Under the pieces are notes generated by a model, which saw nothing but the letters and a program-made list of their open reading frames with translations, did not search any database and was not told where the DNA came from. The position numbers and the translations under genes were made by a program. Source: Sclerotinia nivalis (lineage: Eukaryota > Ascomycota > Leotiomycetes > Helotiales > Sclerotiniaceae). From it: DNA of 64,000 nucleotides. The stretch spans positions 1,984,001 to 2,048,000 of the forward strand of contig JAPEIS010000014.1 of assembly GCA_029531795.1 (NCBI GenBank). The letters run 5' to 3'. Shown piece after piece: positions 45,129-56,660 of this stretch. Position 1 is the stretch's first letter, and each line of letters starts with the position of its first letter.

Positions 45129-46301
45129 AGTCATCCTTAAATGTTGTTGAATCAGAAGGAGAAATCGATTTCATATAATCATTTGACGGAAGTTGAATTA
45201 CGGTAACTCCATCGACGATTTGATCATCCTTCTATACAATGATTCGAAAACATTCTTACTAAAGCCGGATACGATATTGATACTCGTATAATCGAACGAT
45301 TAAACAAATTCTGCAAACATTATCAATTACACTCAAAATCACCTGGACGATTTCGATTCACAATTAAGGATGATATCGATTTCAATTATTCAGTGATTTT
45401 AGATATCTTTTATATCGATAGAAAACCTGTCTTGCATTTAATCGATAAAACTACCTTGTATAATGCAGTGATATTCTTGAAAGATATATCTACAAAAACT
45501 GTTTGGAATTCAGTACGAAAGTGTTAGGTTGATATCTATTTAGGTCCTTTTGATTCTTTCATTCATAATGCAAATACGAATTTTTCGTTTAAGGAATTCA
45601 AGCAAAACATTTGTATAATATCAGTGGAGATGTATAAAGTCCCAATGGAAGCCCACAACAGTATTGGAAAAATCGAATGGTATTATACACCCTTACATTG
45701 ATTATACAAAATCATTTAGGAAAAATTGAAGGATGAAAAACTGAACAAAGAATTCATTCTTCAAATAGCTATAAAAGTCATCAATAATACAACAAATCCG
45801 AAAAGATTAGTACCAATATTTCTAGTTTTTGGGGCATACCCAAGAATAACCTTATACAATGTCCCTACGCCGACAATGATGAAAAGAGCTGAAGTCATCC
45901 GAATTGTGATAAAAGAAATTCGGGAGATTCATATTAGAAGATCGATTCAATATGTATTAAGATCCCGAAATGGATTAATCATATATGATATCATGAATTT
46001 GCTACTAAATTCAATGGTACGAATTTGGAGAGAAAAATACAATTGGATTGGTCTATTCAAACTCATTACTATCGATAGAAATTTATGTATAATCGAAATA
46101 CTATATAGTCCTGCAAACTTCTATATAACTATTGTGAAATCATTCTATAAAGAAAACCAAAAGAAAGAAAATACTTTCGATGATCATCATCATTCGAATG
46201 ACCGATCCGAAAATGCTTCTGGTGATCTTATTCTGAATCTTGATCGATTTGAAAATGCTTTTGATGATCCGAAACCATCTATTCGAACAATCTGTATATA
46301 A
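45129..46301 (+). pseudogene. Copia-2 integrase
   Basis: FCKHYQLHSKSPGRFRF is the end of the zinc region. ILDIFYIDRKPVLHLIDK is the first catalytic Asp block, and VDIYLGPFDSFIHNANTNFS holds the second (HDAG changed to HNAN, so the Asp is lost). VPMEAHNSIGKIEWYY keeps the catalytic Glu. The C-terminal piece (KRLVPIFLVFGAYPRITLYN) is open from 45726 to 46301. Confidence 0.87.
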
Positions 46302-47260
46302 ACAAAAGAAAATGCTTGTCCGAGTATACCAATTGTGGAAATACCAATTGTTTGTCATTTTGTATAGGATCTCGATTCTTATTTTGTTGAAGAAAATATT
46401 CAAGATAAACTTTATTTGATCGAAGTCTATTTAACCAAGAAGGAGAAAGATGATTACGAATTTGCAATCAAACTTTGTACGATTGGTGTTATTATAACCA
46501 ATAGAAAACCATTTGAGCTTTCTCAAAATCAGGAGATCGATTTATTAATTGCTAAAAACGTTTTCGAATTTGTGATCTACAATTCTGAAACATACAAAGA
46601 ACAAATCTTCAATTCTCGATTGGTTAATAAGATCAAAGGAAAGGCAATGGATACTCCATACGAAAAGTCGCGTTTGGTGATTCAGGTTTACAATGATGAA
46701 GGGAAAGGAGCGATTTTGATTCAATCGTTTACAATTCAATAATCAAATCAACAATTGATTGCAGTATTAGCTTTATCATTTATACAAAAGAAGACCTTCT
46801 TATAACTTCACAATATAATCCAAGCATACTTGCAATCAATAACAACGTTGAACTATACGATTCTAGCTTATTTGCTTAAAGAGTTAAAACACAAATTCCT
46901 AGTTGATACGATTATAATGGTCAAGAAGCTATTATATAGCATTCCAAAATCAGGAATTCATTGATAGACAATGTACTGGAAACATCATCAAGAAAAGTTG
47001 AATATGATTATTTCTATATACGATCTATACTTATTAATCATTTGTACAATGAAAGATCGGAAATTTGGCATCGTAGGTATGCAGATCGATGACACTTTGA
47101 TTCTGGCAACCGATGAATTTATGGAACAAGAAAATTCAGAATTGATCAAAGCAAATTTGAAAGCAAAACTAGCAGAACAGCTTTCAGACGAATCCCCTTT
47201 CATCTTTAATGACTATATTCTTCGTAAGGACGGCGATAATATGATCCTTGTATAAAAGGA
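46302..47260 (+). pseudogene. Copia-2 reverse transcriptase
   Basis: 46416-46742 is the RT start (RLVNKIKGKAMDTPYEKSRL then VIQVYNDEGKGAILIQS). 46971-47255 has VGMQIDDTLILATDEFMEQE, with both Asp of the copia YVDD box kept. Stops lie between (FTIQXSNQQ, SGIHXX). Confidence 0.87.
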
Positions 47261-48060
47261 TCAAGGCAAGAAACTCAAACTCGTTGAAAAAGCAAATAAT
47301 CGAAACGAACGTTATCGAGAACAACGAGTAAGAGGTATATATATCGCAACTATATATCAATCAGAAGCCTTATACGATTTATCAATTGTAATGCAACAAC
47401 AATAACCAAACGATAATAATATCGATGCATTAAATAAGCGATTGAAATGACAAATGGATAATTTGGATTGAGGTTTACATTATATCTTCTTTGATTTAGA
47501 TAATACGAAGTTATTTATCTTTATAGATAGATCGTTTGCAAACAACAAAGATTTAAATAATTAGATTGGGTATGTTATTATACTTGCAAACGAAATTCCA
47601 GTTGAAGAGAGCAAATTCGAGATCAAAGGAAATGTTATTCAATATATTAGTACGAAAAGCAAACGGGTAATGCGAAATGTATTGATATCGGAGATATATG
47701 GAATGGTAGTTAATATCGATATTGGCATTACAATTTGTACTACTTTGAATATAATAATTTTACAATTGGAACTTCCTGATATTCCAATTATAATTTGCAC
47801 TGATTCGTATTCGTTATACAAATGCTTGATAAAGCTAAATATCACAAAAGAAAAGAGATTGATGATTGATATCATGGCTTTGAGGTAATCGTACGAACGA
47901 TGTGAACTCACAGAAATCAGATGGATAAATGATCAAGATAACCCTGTTGATACAATGACAAAAGCAATACCAAATAAAGCATTGAAGAAGCTGATCGATC
48001 AAAACTATCTTGTTGTACAAATCGAAGGATAGATAAATAGAGAAGAATATACGAAAGACA
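47261..48060 (+). pseudogene. Copia-2 RNase H
   Basis: LFIFIDRSFANNKDLNN (first Asp), LISEIYGMVVNIDIGI (Glu), IIICTDSYSLYKCLIKL (Asp) and RWINDQDNPVDTMTKAIPNK (last Asp) are the blocks of fungal copia RNase H. Only a few stops interrupt it. Confidence 0.88.
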
Positions 48061-48230
48061 ACTAAACCTTCGTATACATAAATTGAATATTAGGATTTCT
48101 TTGGAGTTTGTTTGCATTTATTTTATTATTGATTAATTATATTTATTTAAAATTTATTTTTCATTTTTTTCAAATATTGAAAGAAAAGTCGAACCCCTAA
48201 TACGAATCCGTGTACATCCAAATCAGAAAA

Positions 48231-48755
48231 TCATTCGATGAGAAATGATGCTTTTCGAGAATCTAATACAAACTGATTCTGTTTAGCTCCACCATCAGAA
48301 GCAGCATCATCATTGTCATCGTTATCGCTCCCGTTTCCATCGTCCGCAGAAAGTAAATTACGCTTTCCAGGATCTTCGGGACCACCCTCTCGTACAGAAC
48401 AGCGAACTGTATGATCACACTATTTGCAATTTCCATAGCAATTATAGAAATAGTCAGCAATCCGATAGCATTCAAGAAAAGGCATCAAACCCCGACAATG
48501 ATATGTACAGTATCTGTTCGGAACAATCCTTCTACGATTCTGTATCAAAAGCGTATTGATATACGAAAAACGCATTGTTCGAATCTGAACTAATGAAATT
48601 CTGTTGTGTATGAAAGGAACAGAACAGTTAGATAGCGCAATCAAAACCAACTGCAAAGGATTATAACAGAAAAGCAAGAGTTGTTGTTCGCCGATAAAAA
48701 GAACAGGGTTTTGATCGACCCGAACAGCAGCGAAAGCAGTATCGTACAAAACCAT
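48231..48755 (-). pseudogene. Antisense cysteine-rich reading frame in the 3' region of copia-2
   Basis: One minus-strand register is open from Met at 48755 to TGA at 48231 except for a single TAG at 48420. The last 90 codons look like a real protein: RYCTYHCRGLMPFLECYRIA, then DYFYNCYGNCKxCDHTVRCS (x is the stop, TGG to TAG is likely), then VREGGPEDPGKRNLLSADD and an acidic Asp/Asn run. The nine Cys in C-x2/3-C and C-x3-C-x2-C-x5-C order resemble the Cys-rich 'C..C.RG..PF..C' domain found in many uncharacterised fungal proteins near retroelements, probably metal-binding. This region is missing from copia-1. Function unknown. Confidence 0.55.
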
Positions 48756-49066
48756 AGTCCTGATACAAAAAGTCAGATTTATACAAAGCCTTGTTGTACG
48801 AATGATAGAACATACATTGTGCTCGCGATTTTCTTTTTGAAAACGAAAGGAAGCTTTATTTTAGGAGTTCTTGATAGATTTGAGAAAGTTATTGATCGGT
48901 TTTGAAGTTGTATTGGAAAGGAAAAGGAATGGAAAATTGATTGAAGTTGAAGAATTGGAAAAGCAAACGAAAGGAAGCGCTAATCAATTGTACGACAATA
49001 ATCATATATTCCGATTCGAATTCTTTGTACAACTCATATTTGTACAAAAGAGAAAAGTTTAGTCAG

Positions 49067-49212
49067 TGTCGGAACATAATTACATATTGTTACCCTACCT
49101 TGATATATAACCTCTCCGTATAGAGAGAACCTTAGAAGAAAAACAACTCATTATACAATACAATATTATTCATCTAATTTGAATACTGTTGTTATCCCCT
49201 GTCTTCCCAACA
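49067..49212 (+). repeat. Copia-2, 3' LTR (146 bp)
   Basis: Starts TGTCGGAACATAATTAC (the 5' LTR has ATGGTCAC) and ends CCCAACA. The purine run GAGAAAAG lies about 10 bases upstream. Followed by CTTTC. Confidence 0.96.
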
Positions 49213-50061
49213 CTTTCTGTTTCGGTTGTAAAGAATATGGATATTTTAAATCTGAATGTATTAGAAATCCTTTATCAATATAACAACAAGTAATTCTTTG
49301 TATTATAATTTTATCTAAAAGTATTATTATTAATAATCTTTTTTATATCGTTATAAAGGATTGGTCTACAGAAAAATCTGATAGTAATCAAATTGATGCA
49401 ATTAGTTCGAGAAGATCAAATCGAATTTGTATTAATCGTTATAAAAAGTCTAAAATCGATAAAGATATTTCTTTTTAATTAAATAGTATTTATAATTCAG
49501 ATACTATTCTTTATAGTATTATTCTAAACAATGAATTCGATAGTTCTTCAGATTCTTTAGATCAAGGATTCTTTAATAATTCGATTAATTTTATATAAAT
49601 ATTTGAACAAAATTTTGTTGAACAAATTAATTCAGATAATACCGACGATAAAGAAGATCTTAAAAACGAGATTACTTTTTATATAATTGCTTTATAACGA
49701 AAAAGATTTCATTCTATTGTTTTATTAGAATCTGAAGATACTCGTTCTTTTCTTAAGTTATAAAAAAAGATTCGCAAATAGAATAAGAATCTTTTTGTAT
49801 CTTATATTTGTAATCGAAGCAAAAATACTATCCTTTAAATATCAATAGCATTTTCATAATTACAAGTTTCTATTTTTTTTTCCAGAAATTCATCAAATTG
49901 AATTATTATTATCGGAAGTTTGATTATCTATTTCTTTTTTAAAGTATATAATTTTTGTTAGCAATTATAAGAGATATTTTAAAGATCCCAAACTATTCTT
50001 CAATATCATTGATAGATAAGGATAAAAGTCAATGGATTATAAGATATTTATATAATGTTTT
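49213..50061 (+). pseudogene. Gypsy F gag, 3' part with zinc knuckle
   Basis: With copia-2 and one CTTTC removed, the frame reads KKPFCFGCKEYGYFKSEC: a CCHC zinc knuckle whose His is Tyr (CAT to TAT). Downstream, a Ser/Asp-rich region (FDSSSDSLDQGFFNNS) and more stops follow up to the gypsy G LTR. No pol of this family is seen. Confidence 0.75.
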
Positions 50062-50224
50062 TATCACGGTGAGGGAAAAGGTATGTGTAGGGTTGATCTA
50101 TAGTTGTACTACGAGGAGGGGAAGAAGGTCAAGAAGGTGATTTGATTATATAGAAGTGAGTGTATGTATGTGTATCTAAGGTATATATGATTATGTGTAG
50201 GTGAAGGGGGATGAATCTGTAATA
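50062..50224 (-). repeat. Gypsy G, 3' LTR (163 bp)
   Basis: Starts TATCACGGTGAGGG and ends CTGTAATA. Same length as 56498-56660 and the inverted copy 58216-58378. The neighbouring ATATTCCCTTTTC (minus strand GAAAAGGGAATAT) is the polypurine tract. Confidence 0.9.
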
Positions 50225-51999
50225 ATATTCCCTTTTCAAGAAACTTATTTGATCTTAAATGGGTGTTGAAAAATAAAAATAAAATTAAAAAAAATATAGA
50301 TCTTTTTTTTCAATTAGATTTTCGAACAAAAATGTATGGTATTCTTCAATACTGTGATATTTCTCAATATATGATATTCCAAATGCTATATTCTTTATTG
50401 TAATAATATATAATATATTTTTAAACGAAATGAATCGTTTTGATATAAATAGATCTTTGTAGAATGAGCATAGCAATCGTATTGTATAATTTTGGTTGCA
50501 AATTCTGTGGTTCCGATTGCAATATAATAGCGTCGGGGTGTTTTAGAACCCAAACTGATGATTCTGGTTTTTCTGAATAAAGGTAATGATACTCAATAAA
50601 AACCTTTTCATTATTCTTTAAATTATTAGTTGATTGTTAAATTGATATATAGTATCTTTATTTGATCAAATAATGATGGTTATCTTCATTATGATTATTT
50701 AGAACTCCTTCAAATATTTATTTTTGAATAAGTTTATCCTTATTATTGTTTTGTTTCAAAACTCTATTCTGTATAATCAGGGATTCTGATTCGTTAATCG
50801 TTGTTTGAATCAGAAAGTGAGGATTAGTATAAATTGGAAGTAAAAGAAAATGATAGAAAACAAGAAAGATTTTAATGTTTTTAGATAATTGAATAAGGCA
50901 AATATAGGGATAAACTTTGATAATTTTGTAAGGGTCGATTTATTTATTATTTAGCTTTTTTGTTTTATATGAGGTTTTTATATTCTTGATATTGATGTAG
51001 ATTTTCTAATCAATTGTGTAACGAAATGAATCAAAGTGGTGATGGTTAGTATAGTTCTTATAAGTAGCAATTGTTTGTTATGTAAAAATACGAAATTGTT
51101 TTAAGATATGTTTTATGTAATTTGTAATCCGATTATTTTTAAAGAATTCTTGTTTTTGTATTAGAGTTATATTTGGTAGGTAAAGTTTATTAGGTTTAAT
51201 ATTTAGATATAGATTAAAATTATAATTGGCGAAGAAGGGCGAATAATTAATTGTTTCAGAAATTATATTATTGAATGTAAATTTGGTTAAGGGTAGTTAA
51301 TTTAATTAATTATCTTGATGATAGTTAATAAAAGTTTGTAAATATTGTTTCAGAATTGAATTAATACATTCGGTTTGATTATTTGTTTGAAGATGAAAAG
51401 TTGAAGAGTGTTTTAAAGTAATTCTCAATTATTCCGAAAATTGTAATTAGAATTCTGATATGAATTATATTCCTTGATCGAAAATGATATTATCCGGAAG
51501 TTTATAAAATGTATAAATATAATTGATAAAGATATCGATTAGCTTTTTTGTTGTTAATATATATATATTGATAAAATATCTTATTTTGATTAGTTTATAG
51601 ATTATTATCAAGATATATTTATAAATAGAATTGTGATGAGTATAATCTGGGAGTGATATAATATAATCGATTGAGATATTAGATTATATACGAAAAGGGA
51701 TAGATAGCGGTTTCAAAAATCCGAGAGGTATCGATTTAGACGATTTAATACAAATACAAAGTTCGTAAGTCTTTATATAGAATACGATTTCCAAATGTAT
51801 ATTAGACTATTAATATGTACAAGAGATAAGATCGATCGTTTTAGTTCGATTAGAATGATTAATAGGATTAAAAGAATGAATCCGATAAATAATTTGGAGT
51901 TTGAATTTATCGTTTGATGGAATTCAAAGTTTATCTCGATAGTAAATTCTATTATTTTGGATTGAATAATCCTATATAATAATCCGAAGAGTTTTACAA
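50225..51999 (-). pseudogene. Gypsy G integrase and C-terminal region
   Basis: Homologous to gypsy H 62800-63999 and to G' 56661-58215. Core sequence lies around 51930-51300 on the minus strand. No frame longer than about 60 codons remains. Confidence 0.72.
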
Positions 52000-53560
52000 T
52001 GCTTTTTTGGTTATTTAATCATTAATAGATTGTTAAAAGTAGAGATAAATTGATCTACAATATCGGATCTAATATATACTATATCAATTAGGATATCAAT
52101 TGAGTGATTATAAAATGATACTATTATCTTTATTGATATCAAATTGATATATTTAATCAAATTCTTATAAAGATCAATATTAAAATAATTTTAGAGAAAA
52201 ATAATATATTTTCGATTCTTTAGATATTTATTATTTGAATTAAAGCGATACAATCGATCTTTGTATTTTCTATTGAATACGTTTGATTGAATAGTTTTAT
52301 TTCTCGGTCGATAGATTATATGGAAATTATATTGAAATAGAAATTCGGATTATTGTATTTGCTATTGATTGAGGGTTTTTGTAGTTATAAAATACTCGAG
52401 GTTTTTATAATCAATAAGAATCTCGAATTCCTTTTGTAAACTTTGAAGTTTTGGGTATCATTCTTTTATTGTCTTGATAATAATAAATAATTCCTTATTG
52501 TAGATCTTATAATTGTATTCCATTGTTATATATTTAGATAAAAAGTAAGCGATTGGATATAAAATATTATTATCATTATATTGCAAAAGAATTCCTTTTG
52601 AAGTTTAATCGGAAATATCGATTTCCAAAATAGTTTTCCATTTGTAATCGAAGTATATCAAAACCGGCGTTGTTATAAAAACCCTTTTTAAAACATCAAA
52701 AGCTTTTGTATAATCTGTAATTCATTTTCATATAATATTCTTCTATAAAAGATTGTTAAAAGAACAACAAATCTTTGAAAAATCTTTTATAAAACATTAA
52801 TAGAAATTAACAAAGTTAAAAAATCGTTGTAAATCCTTTATACACAAAGACAACTTTTAAAATATAATAATTATAACCTTTTTTTGATTTATTTCGATAT
52901 CTTCGATTATAATAATAAAATCCAGATATTTTGTTTTTATAATTTCGAATTTATATTTATTAATATTAATCTGTAATCCAATATCCATTAGCTTTTGAAT
53001 TATTTAACGAATATACTTTTTATACTTTATAGAATTATTAAAGTAAATTAAGATATCATTGAGATATGTAGTATAATACTTATTCAATTCATCGAAAAGT
53101 ATATAATTAATATAATATTAAAACGATATAGATATATTACAAAAATCGAAAAGTATAATTAAAGATTCAAAAAAACCAAAACAAATAATGAATACAGTTT
53201 TCCATTTATTCTTTTCAGCAATTCGCAATTTGTTGAACATTGTAATGATATCAAATTTGGTATAAATTTTTATATTACAAAGAGTATCCAGCGTTTCGCG
53301 AACAATAGGTAATGAATAACGATTCTTTATAATAACGTTATTGAGTTTTTGATAATCTTAATAGATACAAACCCTTTTTCTAGGTTTAACAGCCAACAAT
53401 AAAGGAAAAATACATTGCAATCTCGATTCCCGAATAAACCCTTTGAAAAGATTATCATCGAACCATTTGTACACCACCACCAACTCTATTGATGATAAAA
53501 AACAATTTTTGAAATAAAATAGCTCTTTACTAGATATCAATTCAATCTTGTGATTCTAAA
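52000..53560 (-). pseudogene. Gypsy G RNase H and reverse transcriptase
   Basis: 53540-53358 is the RT start (VVYKWFDDNLFKGFIRESRL then FPLLLAVKPRKRVCIY), matching H 61560-61690. RT and RNase H continue to about 52330 in broken frames. Confidence 0.78.
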
Positions 53561-54990
53561 CTCAACGAAGCAATAATTTATTTATATAATATAGAAGAAA
53601 AATAAGAAGTTTATCTTATAATTATATAAAAAGCCTTTATTGTATTTGATTATTATTAAGGGAAGATTTATTGATTAAAAATTTGTCGATATCAATCTTA
53701 AAGATTTTCTATAGATGGAACGGTTTATAACAATCATATACAAAATCATGAAATTATAATAGAGTTTTAGAAAGTATCTTTATTATATCACTCTGCTTTT
53801 GTAAAATCGATCGAAAATCCTTTTCTATAAGCATTAGGAACAATATAATTTATCGCAAATAATTTTATTCAATAGTTTTCTGTATAATATTCAATTTATT
53901 CTATATCAATTGAATAATCCGAATGTTATCTTATTGACAAAACAAAACAAAGTTAGAAATTTGTAATCAATGAATATCATTTATATTTAGATTTGTATTC
54001 TTGTAAATGAGTATAAGGAGTTTTTTAATAGAAAACAAAAACAAATAGTTTTTTAGATTATAAATAGAACGATATCGATCTACAATCTTCAAAATCGATT
54101 TTGGATGTAAACAATTGGAAATCATTTGTATTTGATTATTTGATTCCCTATAATACTTTGTTCGATAATAATTTATACCAAACATTAGACCTTACTGAAA
54201 ATCAAAATTAACAAAAGAATCGTTAGATTGTAATATATAATCTTCGTTTGGTATCTCTTCGATAAAAGATTTTTTATAAAGAGTTCCTTTAGAAATAGAA
54301 AACATTTGAATAAATAGAGAATCGATATCATTTTTTGGACAATCCTCAATATAAGGAAAGCGATACTTATAATCTGTATATTTAGTTTTTATATCAAAAT
54401 CAATAAAGAATTTATTTAAAGATTCAATAATATCGATAATTTATTATAGAATAATTTTTACTAAATCCTTTTGTTCTTTAATCGAAAATAGAATTGTTGA
54501 TATACTAATTGATTTTGAATTATAATACATCGAACAATTGGAAATATAATAGTTTGAAAAGAATATTAAATTTATCTCTATCCAATTGATAATAGGATTA
54601 TAATATTGTAATCACAATAAATCAAAGATTAATAATATCTTTAATGAAAACTAAATAATATAAAAAGACTAATATTTATAATAATCCTTTATAACGATTT
54701 CTATTACAAAATATTCTATAATTCTATTGATGATCTTTTTATTAACAAATCGAAACTTGTAAGGAAAAGATAAGAATTATATTTCGATATTATATTTAAA
54801 AACAAAAGAACAATCAACAAAAGTTTCCCCGAAGTATTCATTATCAATAAGATTTATAATAATAAAAGAATTTTCATATACAAAAAACATAATAATTTTA
54901 ACAAATAAAGATTTGCTATTTATAAAATTGAACTACAATGATTTATATTTATTCATTCCTCGATTTACCTTTTTGCTTTTAATATTCCTT
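53561..54990 (-). pseudogene. Gypsy G region between gag and RT
   Basis: Contains the protease by position. 54185-53967 (MFGINYYRTKYYRESNNQIQ, then SILKIVDRYRSIYNLKNYLF) is the sister of H 60880-61030. No clear active-site triplet is visible here. Confidence 0.55.
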
Positions 54991-56060
54991 TACAAACGAT
55001 TTTTCGCAAAAATTAATCTTTTCCCTATTTGGGACTTTCCTTAACTGAACTAAATATAAAGATAATCGATCCTATTACAACAATTACAAGAAACTATAGA
55101 ATTAAACTTCTTTTTCTTATTTTATTAATCCTTTTACTATTATCCCTTCTATTTTATTATATCGAAATCTATAGAATCATCATCATCAACAACAAATACA
55201 TTACCAGAATTTTTATTATAATATTCAACATTACAAAGATTCTGATTTCAAATAAAGAATTTCTTTTGTCAATCATCAATATTATCGACAATATAAAGAT
55301 TCAAATCATCAATAACCAAAGTTCGAAAAGAAACAATAATCTTTTACTTTATCGTATTAACAATCTCACAATCAAACTTATAACAAAAGTTAATCAAATA
55401 AAACAATATAAAAAAGAAAACCAAAAAGGACTCTTTTGAATCCATAAAAAACTTATCGAATTTGAACGAAACTTCTCTTTCAATATCCACAGAGATATAT
55501 AATTTGTCCAATTTGATCAAAAACGAAACAACAGAATTGAAACAAGTAAAATCGTCAACAAATCTAATGATATCCGTAATACACTTTTATTACACTTAAT
55601 TATCAAGAAAACTAATAGTATAACTAATCTTCTTTTATTCGAAAACAAAAAGTTATAAATCAATTATCTAATAGAATTGCAAACCCAACTTTCAGAATTG
55701 ATAGTTCTCTTGACAAACAAGAATATTAAATCTTTCGTTTTTAAAAACAAACAGATCTTTCTGAATTTGACAAAAAATAGTTGGTTTCTAACCAATAGCA
55801 ATACCACCAATATTCAATTGAGCTTGCTTATCGATTAAGATACAAAGAAACCCGATGTTTTCTATTTTACATTCTTCAATCTTATTTATTTGAATAACGA
55901 TATAGATAACTTGAATAGTAAAACAATCTTCAATAACAAAAAAAATATAATTCAAATAAATAATTTGTTCGTTAGGACTAACAACAAGATTTGGTATTAC
56001 CGGAATATCCAATTCTGCTAGGATTTGTATAATAATAAATCATTAATCGAAGATTCATTA
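54991..56060 (-). pseudogene. Gypsy G gag
   Basis: 56012-55788 on the minus strand (MDIPVIPNLVVSPNEQIIYL then NYIFFVIEDCFTIQVIYIV) matches H gag at 58770-58990 (NHIFFIIEDCFTIQTTYIA). The open plus-strand frame 55029-55439 is only the complement of gag; the same shadow appears in H at 59381-59644 on the other strand. Confidence 0.75.
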
Positions 56061-56497
56061 GATTCCGATACGAATTCCCTCAATAGAAGTAAAAATCGCA
56101 TTACCAACAAATATAGAACTAGAAACCATTATAAAAAGAATTGCAATTGTATAAAAGTAATCGATAAAGAAACTATAATTATACAAAAACAATCAATAAA
56201 GAAAATACAATTACACAAAAACAATATATATACAAAATATAATTGTACAAAAGCAATCAAAAACAAACACAGAAGTCTACAAATAAATATGATCACACAA
56301 AAGCAATCAGAGATCAGGAACTGCACAAAAACAAATAAAAAAGCTGTACAAAAGCAGATAAGAAACACAACTGTACAAAAATAGACGAATTACAATAATA
56401 CAAAAGCAATCGAAAACAGATATAGAAGTCTACAAATAATTTGGTAAAGCTAAATCACTTCGTAAAATGATAAAATCTTTAAAAGAATAGTATAAAC
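56061..56497 (-). repeat. Gypsy G leader with degenerate minisatellite
   Basis: About nine copies of a roughly 25-40 bp unit built around TTGTACAAAAGCAATC (examples near 56150, 56180, 56215, 56245, 56293, 56345, 56375, 56398) lie between gag and the 5' LTR. The inverted partner gypsy H has the same array at 58440-58640. The 119-codon plus frame here is a by-product of the repeat. Confidence 0.7.
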
Positions 56498-56660
56498 TAT
56501 TACAGTAAGGGAAAAGATATATATAGGGTTGATCTATAGTTGTACTACAAAGAGGGGAAGAAGATCAAGAAGGTGACCTGACTATATAGAAGTGAGTGCA
56601 TGCATGTATGCCTAAGGCACACATGATCACGTGCAGGTGAAGGGAGATGAACTCGTAATA
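56498..56660 (-). repeat. LTR shared by gypsy G (as 5' LTR) and G' (as 3' LTR)
   Basis: Starts TATTACAGTAAGGG and ends TCGTAATA, 163 bp. Left of it is the leader of G. Right of it (GTATTTCCTCTTCAAG) is the polypurine tract and 3' internal sequence of a second element, homologous to 50225 onward. So one LTR serves two head-to-tail copies. Confidence 0.85.

Larger units (their letters stand above)
42415..49212 (+). mobile_element. Copia-2: full-length Ty1/copia retrotransposon (6,798 bp)
   Basis: Bounded by 146-bp LTRs and a perfect 5-bp duplication. Gag, protease, integrase, RT and RNase H lie in the order typical of copia, followed by about 1 kb of 3' region with an antisense frame. It is the only copy in the window with the whole coding region and shows heavy RIP. 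It sits inside the zinc knuckle of gypsy F gag. Confidence 0.96.
50062..56660 (-). mobile_element. Gypsy G: complete but inactivated Ty3/gypsy element (6,599 bp)
   Basis: Order on the minus strand: 5' LTR 56498-56660, repeat-rich leader, gag about 56060-55000, protease region, RT about 53540-52780, RNase H about 52760-52330, integrase about 51950-51250, C-terminal region and 3' LTR. It parallels gypsy H in the opposite direction. Flanking five-base sequences (GTTTT left; internal sequence of G' right) do not form a duplication because the right LTR is shared. Confidence 0.85.

Noticed and set aside
55029..55439. 136-codon plus-strand frame rich in Ile/Leu
   Set aside because: It is the complement of gypsy G gag. 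The same shadow occurs in gypsy H on the other strand (59381-59644).
56025..56384. 119-codon plus-strand frame rich in Lys/Asn/Gln
   Set aside because: By-product of the leader minisatellite; no start context or similarity.
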